NCBI GenBank assembly: GCA_964647545.1
Contig: CAZYHS010000004.1
Span: forward strand, 1 to 64,000
Length of the DNA stretch: 64,000 nt
DNA from: CAZYHS01 sp964647545
GTDB taxonomy: Bacteria; UBA10199; GCA-002796325; 1-14-0-20-49-13
Direction: 5' to 3'
Part shown: one piece after another, positions 58,832-64,000 of the stretch
Layout: the number at the start of each line of letters is the position of its first letter
Numbering within the stretch: position 1 is the first letter of the stretch
Translations under genes and position numbers: made by a program
Notes under the pieces: generated by a model
Told to the model about the DNA's origin: nothing
Database searches by the model: none
The model's input: only the letters and a program-made list of their open reading frames with translations

Positions 58832-61800
58832 TTATTTGATTTCGGAGGTCTTTTCGTCGAACGGATGACCGACGCTACTTTCGTCGGAATCGCTTCTCCC
58901 CGACGACCTCAATGAAAAATCGGGGATGAACCTTTTCACGACCCGCAGACGGAAACGCTGCCCCATGTAAGAATCGCGATACGCTATCGAAAGATTGTTG
59001 GCGGTCGTTTCGATTATTTCGAAAGCGGATTTGAACGCCTTCATCGCATCGTCCTCGCGGCCATTCTTTTCAAGCCACTCTCCGAACGAGGATAATATTT
59101 CCCATTTCAATTCAGGAAGGTCGCCGGCCTCCTCTATTATTCCTTCAAATGTCGGCGCTATCTCGTTTTGCGCGACAAGACCGGCGCGCAGATCCAAAAG
59201 CTTCTTTCTTATTTCAAGCTCCTTTGTCTGCGACGGCTGAACCTTTGAAAGAATGCCGCCGGCCTCTTCGATTTTTCCGTATTCGATCAGCAGCTCGGAC
59301 TTGGCAAGCTTCGACCAAAGTTCAAGATCGCCGGTTTTGATTTGCTGGGTGATCTCCTCGACAAAAGAGAGTTCCTTCATGGCCTCGTCGAACTTATCGA
59401 GATCCTTGTACAGGAACGAAAGTGAAAGATGGCACCAGCCGAGCATGAGCTTGGAGCCAAGCGCCGCAAATCTGTCGAGCGCCATCTGAATGTGGTTCTT
59501 CGCAAGATCGGTGATGCCGATGGTTTCGTACAAAATTCCGATGGTCAGATGATTTTGCGCGATCTCTTCGACCGAGCCTACCGAACCCTCGATTTCGAGG
59601 CCGGCAAGTGCTGTTTCAAGCGCTTTTGAATACTGAGCCGTAAGCTGATAACAGCGCACAAGATTGCCGACGATGACCAGCATGTTGTAGAGATCGCCTA
59701 TCTCTTTTGCCAGACGATAGCTCTCTTCCAGCTCGGCGATAGCCGCTGCTGGATTATTGTTGGTCATGTGGATATACCCGCATTCCGCGTAGCATAATGA
59801 AAGCGCACGCTTGTTCTGTTTTGCGGCCAGATAGCGTTTGCGGTTGTCGTAGAACCTAATTGCCTGCTCGTAATTCCCCTTGGCGCCCAGTATCATTCCT
59901 AGATTATTGTTCAAAAGAAGGCAAACCGTGGCGTCGGCGATCGCTTCCGTAAAATATTTTTCGCTCTTCTCAAGGTCGCCGGTGTAAAAATAGACGTTGC
60001 CGAGGCTGTTCTTGAACTGCACGATATCGGTGATGGCGGTGTCGTCGTTCATTATTCGCAAACCATCCTCGTACCACTTTTGAGCTCGGACGAAATCACG
60101 CATCTTGGAATAAGCCATCCCAAGAAGGCGATAGTTTTCGAGCGCTCGGTCGCCTTCGGCTATCAACTTTTCAAGACGCTCGATAGCGCTGCGATAAACA
60201 CCCATTAAAATATTCATCCGCGATACGGCGCGGATAAGCCCCCTCTTTTTTGCGGGGTCGTTGGAATGCTTAAGCGCAAGCTCATAATATTTCGCCGCGT
60301 CGGAATTATTGAATTTTTCTTCGAAACTCTTGGCGGCCGACTCGGCGTAGCACTCGGCATAATCGGATCTCCCCGACTCGTTGAAATATTCCGCCAGTTC
60401 GGCAAGACTCGACTTGTCATGTTTTTCAAACCAAAGGCCCAATAGCCCCGACAGCTCTCTCAAACGTTGCGCGTCGAGGCCCGATTTAATGACCTGCGCA
60501 ATTGCCTTGTTCGTTATTTTTACATCCATTGACGGATAGACAAGATCGGCAAATCCGTTTGAGACAAGTTCCTGCACGAACTTAAGCCCTTCATCTTTTT
60601 CAAATTTCAGCAGTTCGCAGGCGTCGTCAAGACGAAGACTTCTGCGAGCCACCGACGCAAGTTCGAGCATGGCGAAGCTTTTTTTCGAAAGACGCTTTGC
60701 CCGTTCGATATAACTTTGCGCAACAGACGCAGGAGCGCAGGCGGAGCGCCCCGGAGAAAGCAAATACTGACAATAAGCCTCGACCAGCCCCGGCACGCCG
60801 CCTGAAAACTCAAGCGCCGCATTAACATGTTTTTGCGGCTCTTCAATTCCAATAGACGACATGTAGTAGGCGACATCGTCCTTTGAAAAGAGGCTTAGTT
60901 CGATCTTATCAAGTTTTGTGACGTCGAACCATCTTGATACAACCTCGCTAAGTTCTGATTTAGGCCGCACCCCCGCAAGCAACACAACGGGAAGCTCGCC
61001 TTCGCTTCGTTTGACTTTAAGGCGTTCTTCGATCAGCAAAAGAAATTTTACAAATGAAGAATCCGCAAGCTGAACGTCGTCAACGACGAGAAAAAGTCCG
61101 CTCGGAGAAAATTTTTCAAGAAGGGCGTTCACCCAAGTAATATCGAAAATTTTTCGTTTATCCTCGGACTTGCCGCCGTCGTCGCGCACAGGCAGACCAA
61201 GTCCGGCAAAGGATGCTATAAATTCATCAATGTGGTTTTGGCCTTCAACGCACGAAAATTCGCGCAACGGGATCTCTTCGAGTTCCGCGCGGTATTTGAT
61301 CTCTCTTACCAAACGGCTCTTACCGATCCCCTGAACGCCGACAAACGCAAATCCGGTGCAGGTCGGCGACTTTTTATCCTTTAGCGCGGCAATCTGCTCG
61401 GTAATTTTTTCAAAGACGCCGCTTCTGGCTACGATCGGGCCTTCTCTGAATTGAAGCCCGGCGATCTTGCTGACATATTTTTTATAACGCCCTTCCGTCC
61501 TGAAATTTATAAACTCTATGGCCTTCGCGCAGGTCCCCACCCTGTCTGTCGGAATCGTTGCAAGCATGCGGCCGATAAGCTGGCGAATATATTCCGGCAA
61601 AGATTCGTTGAACGGAATCGGCGTTTTTTCGCGGTGCCATTTAAGGATCGCGTTCACGCTGGCGGCATCGTACGGATAGCTTCTGTGCAGCAGTCGGTAA
61701 TAGACAACTCCGGCCGCGTAAATGTCGATGCGATGGTCAACGTCCTTGCGCTCGGTCGTGAGAAGTTCGGGGGCCATGTAATGGGCGGTCCCCACAACGT

Positions 61801-62314
61801 TTCCGCCCGACGCGAGCTTACGAGTTGCAAATCCGAAATCGACCAGCTTGAGTACGGGGGTCGATTTCACCTGAGTGACAAGAGCATTCCCGCATTTAAT
61901 ATCGCAATGGATAACGCCGCAACGGTGCGTATATTCAAGCGCAGCGAGCAGCTGGACGAACAGCTCTTCTTTGGTGTGAAAATCGGAGCTCTGCGTGAAC
62001 GAATAAATATCGGTCCCTTTGATGTACTCGGTCGTAAAGAAATATTTCCCGAGATCGGGCGAATATTCAAAGTCGTAAACTTCGGCTATGTTCGGATGCC
62101 GCAGACGACTTAGCACCTCGAACTCGTTCTTCATTATTTGCACGTACCGGTCGCGGAAGTTGGCATCGACCTCTTCGCCGAGAATTTTCAACGCGACGTC
62201 GCGTTTGCCGTCGTTGGCGAGATAGACAATAGACGTGCCCCCCTCGCCCAAGACCTCTTTAATCTTGTAGATCTTGTTCTGCGTGGTGATCTTTTCTGGA
62301 AAATTTTGAGCCAT
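58832..62314 (-). CDS. Ser/Thr protein kinase - AAA ATPase - TPR signalling protein
   Basis: 1,160 aa, soluble. Residues ~15-275 are a protein kinase domain: Gly loop 'GEGGTSIVY', K43, catalytic loop H136-C-D138-x4-N143 and D159-F-G161. The usual HRD Arg is Cys here, so activation-loop control by Arg is missing. Residues ~300-560 are an AAA-type NTPase with Walker A 'GVQGIGKS' (326-333) and Walker B 'LFLVVDD' (407-413). From ~600 to ~1,110 there are many tetratricopeptide-like repeats ('LGNVYFYTGDLEKSEKYFTEAI', partly shown). This is the large sensor-kinase type of myxobacteria-like bacteria. Partners are unknown. Kinase 2 lies 41 bp upstream. Confidence 0.9.
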   Translation of the reverse strand: MAQNFPEKITTQNKIYKIKEVLGEGGTSIVYLANDGKRDVALKILGEEVDANFRDRYVQIMKNEFEVLSRLRHPNIAEVYDFEYSPDLGKYFFTTEYIKGTDIYSFTQSSDFHTKEELFVQLLAALEYTHRCGVIHCDIKCGNALVTQVKSTPVLKLVDFGFATRKLASGGNVVGTAHYMAPELLTTERKDVDHRIDIYAAGVVYYRLLHRSYPYDAASVNAILKWHREKTPIPFNESLPEYIRQLIGRMLATIPTDRVGTCAKAIEFINFRTEGRYKKYVSKIAGLQFREGPIVARSGVFEKITEQIAALKDKKSPTCTGFAFVGVQGIGKSRLVREIKYRAELEEIPLREFSCVEGQNHIDEFIASFAGLGLPVRDDGGKSEDKRKIFDITWVNALLEKFSPSGLFLVVDDVQLADSSFVKFLLLIEERLKVKRSEGELPVVLLAGVRPKSELSEVVSRWFDVTKLDKIELSLFSKDDVAYYMSSIGIEEPQKHVNAALEFSGGVPGLVEAYCQYLLSPGRSACAPASVAQSYIERAKRLSKKSFAMLELASVARRSLRLDDACELLKFEKDEGLKFVQELVSNGFADLVYPSMDVKITNKAIAQVIKSGLDAQRLRELSGLLGLWFEKHDKSSLAELAEYFNESGRSDYAECYAESAAKSFEEKFNNSDAAKYYELALKHSNDPAKKRGLIRAVSRMNILMGVYRSAIERLEKLIAEGDRALENYRLLGMAYSKMRDFVRAQKWYEDGLRIMNDDTAITDIVQFKNSLGNVYFYTGDLEKSEKYFTEAIADATVCLLLNNNLGMILGAKGNYEQAIRFYDNRKRYLAAKQNKRALSLCYAECGYIHMTNNNPAAAIAELEESYRLAKEIGDLYNMLVIVGNLVRCYQLTAQYSKALETALAGLEIEGSVGSVEEIAQNHLTIGILYETIGITDLAKNHIQMALDRFAALGSKLMLGWCHLSLSFLYKDLDKFDEAMKELSFVEEITQQIKTGDLELWSKLAKSELLIEYGKIEEAGGILSKVQPSQTKELEIRKKLLDLRAGLVAQNEIAPTFEGIIEEAGDLPELKWEILSSFGEWLEKNGREDDAMKAFKSAFEIIETTANNLSIAYRDSYMGQRFRLRVVKRFIPDFSLRSSGRSDSDESSVGHPFDEKTSEIK

Positions 62315-62355
62315 TTTGTGGAGGCATGCTAGCTAAGTTGCCCCCCTTTCTCAAG

Positions 62356-63714
62356 CTATTTTATGGACTTGCAGGCAAGGCCGTCGTCGTTTTTAACGTC
62401 GGCAAAACATGAAATTCTCTGTTTAGGTTCAACATCCAAATATCTGGAGAATTTTTTCCCGGCAGATTCAAAAAAGATCTCAATTTTATGACGACCCGCA
62501 GAAAGCCTTCGCCCGACAACCGGAGTTTCGGACCCTTTTGCGACATTGTCATCGATTATCAAATAGCCCCACGGTCTGGCCGAAACACTTAGCAGCCCCC
62601 ACTCTTTGTCATCTGAAGATACTCGTTCGGGTCGGTCGGTTTTCGGCTTGGAGCCCGAATCGCTACCGTTTGTTTCGGTTTGAATATCGACAACCGCCGT
62701 CGCCACATCTATCAACTCCTTTTTGTACGGTGAATCGGCCCCGATAACTCCGAACGATGCAAAAAATAGAACCGACAAAGCCGAGCAGGTAATCGCCCGC
62801 CTTGTCAGATCGATTTTTTTGAAAGGAGGCATTTTGCCGACGGGACGAATCTGGCGACGTCTCGCCTGCATTTTTTTGAATTCGCCGCGAAACCGTTCGC
62901 GCACAAGCAAGGCCAGCTCATGCTCGTGAGATATCAATCCGTAGATTCTTTGGACGGCGAACAGATCGTTCAAAAACTCGCCGGCTGAGCGATACCGCTC
63001 CTCAGGCCGAGCCTTAAGAGCGCGCCTAAGCACAGGCCTTATTTCGCGGGGGGCGCTTTGAAATCGATCGTCCCTCGTTCCCGATGGACAAACCAGTTCG
63101 TAAAAAACCGCGCCGAGCGCATAAATGTCGCAGCGATGGTCAAGCCCGCGACCGGACAACTGCTCCGGCGGCATGTAGGCAAATTTTCCGCGCACGTTGC
63201 CGGCAACCGTCTCGGTGCTGCGATGATCGCCCTTTGCAATCCCAAAGTCCGCGACCTTCACCTCGCCGTTAAAAGAGACAAGGATGTTTTGCGGGCTGAT
63301 GTCGCGGTGGATTATTCCAAGCTGATGAGCGTGCTCAAGCGCCTTCAGAACCTGCGCTACAATAAAACAGACCGTCCTTATGGGAAGCCTCTTTGACGAA
63401 GAGGCTTGCATGAGTCGCCGCAGATCGACGCCGTCAAGGAGTTCCATCGCGATGAAATGTCCTCGTTGAGATTCGAAAAGCTCGTAAACCTCAATGATGT
63501 TCTGGTGCTTTAGTTTTACGAGCGCGAGCGCCTCGTCAAAGAACATCGAAACGATCTCGCAATTCTTTGACAGCTCGGGAAGAATTCTTTTTACGGCGAC
63601 ATCTTTGACAAACCCGTTATCGCCGAAAAAGTGGGCGCGCCATACTTCGGCCATTCCGCCCCGCCCGATGATTTCGAGCATCTCGTATTTGCCGGCCCTC
63701 CAGCTCTTTTGCAT
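62356..63714 (-). CDS. Membrane-bound Ser/Thr protein kinase with PEGA-like C-terminus
   Basis: 452 aa. Residues ~8-270 are a complete PknB-type kinase: 'IIGRGGMAEVWRA', K42, H136-R-D138 with N143, D156-F-G158 and 'MPPEQLSGRGLDHRCDIYALG'. A single membrane helix lies near 310-332 ('ITCSALSVLFFASFGVIG'). The outer part (~370-450, 'LLSVSARPWGYLIIDDN' and 'LSAGRHKIEIFFESAG') is a PEGA-type beta domain. So signals from outside the membrane could reach the kinase. It starts 2 bp after the stop of the truncated exported-protein gene. Confidence 0.93.
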   Translation of the reverse strand: MQKSWRAGKYEMLEIIGRGGMAEVWRAHFFGDNGFVKDVAVKRILPELSKNCEIVSMFFDEALALVKLKHQNIIEVYELFESQRGHFIAMELLDGVDLRRLMQASSSKRLPIRTVCFIVAQVLKALEHAHQLGIIHRDISPQNILVSFNGEVKVADFGIAKGDHRSTETVAGNVRGKFAYMPPEQLSGRGLDHRCDIYALGAVFYELVCPSGTRDDRFQSAPREIRPVLRRALKARPEERYRSAGEFLNDLFAVQRIYGLISHEHELALLVRERFRGEFKKMQARRRQIRPVGKMPPFKKIDLTRRAITCSALSVLFFASFGVIGADSPYKKELIDVATAVVDIQTETNGSDSGSKPKTDRPERVSSDDKEWGLLSVSARPWGYLIIDDNVAKGSETPVVGRRLSAGRHKIEIFFESAGKKFSRYLDVEPKQRISCFADVKNDDGLACKSIK

Positions 63715-63716
63715 GG

Positions 63717-64000
63717 TTATTTTATGACAAGAACGTTGAAAGAGCCCGCAAACAAGGGGGCCCGCACCACAAAAGAATCGTCAGTCATCGATTCACAATA
63801 AAATGACCCGTCTCCGCCGGCCTGAACAAGGTAGGGGGCTGCGATATTTTGCAACTTTGTCTTGTCAAGATGAAGAGTGACCAGTTTGTAATCGTTTACT
63901 CTTTGGCATTCTACGTTTGATAAAATATTTCTGCCGGCTGTGACACTGCAAGGGTCTAGAGAATTTCTTATTGAAACGTTTGCCCAAGCAACCGCCGTCG
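63717..64000 (-). CDS. C-terminal part of a probable exported protein (5' end outside window)
   Basis: The frame is open from the window edge down to a TAA at 63719-63717, giving at least 94 residues. The visible part has several Cys ('LDPCSVTAG', 'VECQRVN', 'GSFYCESM') and beta-like stretches ending 'FNVLVIK'. That suggests a folded, disulfide-bearing envelope domain. Only 2 bp separate its stop from the kinase 2 start codon, so the two are almost surely coupled. I do not recognise the family. Confidence 0.7.
   Translation of the reverse strand, partial: TAVAWANVSIRNSLDPCSVTAGRNILSNVECQRVNDYKLVTLHLDKTKLQNIAAPYLVQAGGDGSFYCESMTDDSFVVRAPLFAGSFNVLVIK

Overview
The window is one contiguous piece of a Gram-negative bacterial chromosome. 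Evidence for two membranes includes a tolQRAB operon, OmpA-like and porin-like beta-barrels, several lipoproteins and a surface peptidase with a C-terminal barrel. Several traits point to a deltaproteobacterial-type lineage in the broad sense (Myxococcota, Bdellovibrionota, UBA10199-like): thrombospondin type-3 repeat proteins, a large Ser/Thr kinase-AAA-TPR protein, a myxobacterial-style outer-membrane barrel and a TatT-associated TRAP transporter. I cannot place it at genus level. Genes lie on both strands in short operons. I saw no rRNA, tRNA, CRISPR array, transposase or prophage block.

Layout. 1-2,400: tail of a probable M48 peptidase; a one-protein HTH-ATPase-DUF4325 regulator behind an unusual repeat array; cutA and a cob(I)alamin adenosyltransferase. 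2,400-5,300: threonine catabolism (tdh-kbl) and an RRM RNA-binding protein with a structured leader. 5,300-11,850: a PAP2 phosphatase, then a leftward run thiI-DUF116-tatT-dctP-dctQ-dctM. 11,850-18,970: B12-dependent ribonucleotide reductase nrdJ with NrdR boxes, DUF3467, a small lipoprotein, an XRE regulator, a repeat-rich non-coding stretch, thyX and a NifU-type scaffold. 19,000-27,130: a second PAP2 protein, a 1,098-aa peptidase-propeller-barrel, a small barrel and an 1,108-aa PHP-domain lipoprotein. 27,300-39,900: housekeeping genes (ald, coaX, coaC, PPi-type pfk, ctpA, murI, YhcC-type radical SAM, purN, purM) with two proteins of unknown function. 40,000-49,060: a surface island with an OmpA-like barrel, two TSP3 proteins, one lipoprotein and two tandem porin paralogues. 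49,100-53,200: a class III aminotransferase and an HpnN-like RND exporter. 53,300-58,800: an M3-like peptidase with an EF-hand loop, then tolQRAB. 58,830-64,000: two Ser/Thr kinases and a truncated exported protein, all leftward.

How genes fit together. nrdJ needs adenosylcobalamin, and the window also holds the adenosyltransferase that makes it; thyX adds a second deoxynucleotide step. coaX and coaC serve coenzyme A synthesis. The TRAP genes plus tatT form a complete solute importer. Tol proteins and the OmpA-like barrel serve envelope integrity, while the 40-49 kb island looks like a set of outer-surface proteins.

The most unusual signal is at 371-480. Three 20-bp units repeated every 32-33 bp supply both the -35 and -10 of the promoter for the HTH-ATPase-DUF4325 gene, whose mRNA would be leaderless, with an inverted half-site inside its first codons. 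This looks like a self-contained autoregulatory switch. Other items worth attention are the terminator-like leader of the RRM gene, a pseudoknot-capable leader of the M3-like peptidase, and REP-like repeats, one of which encodes the C-terminus of a protein.
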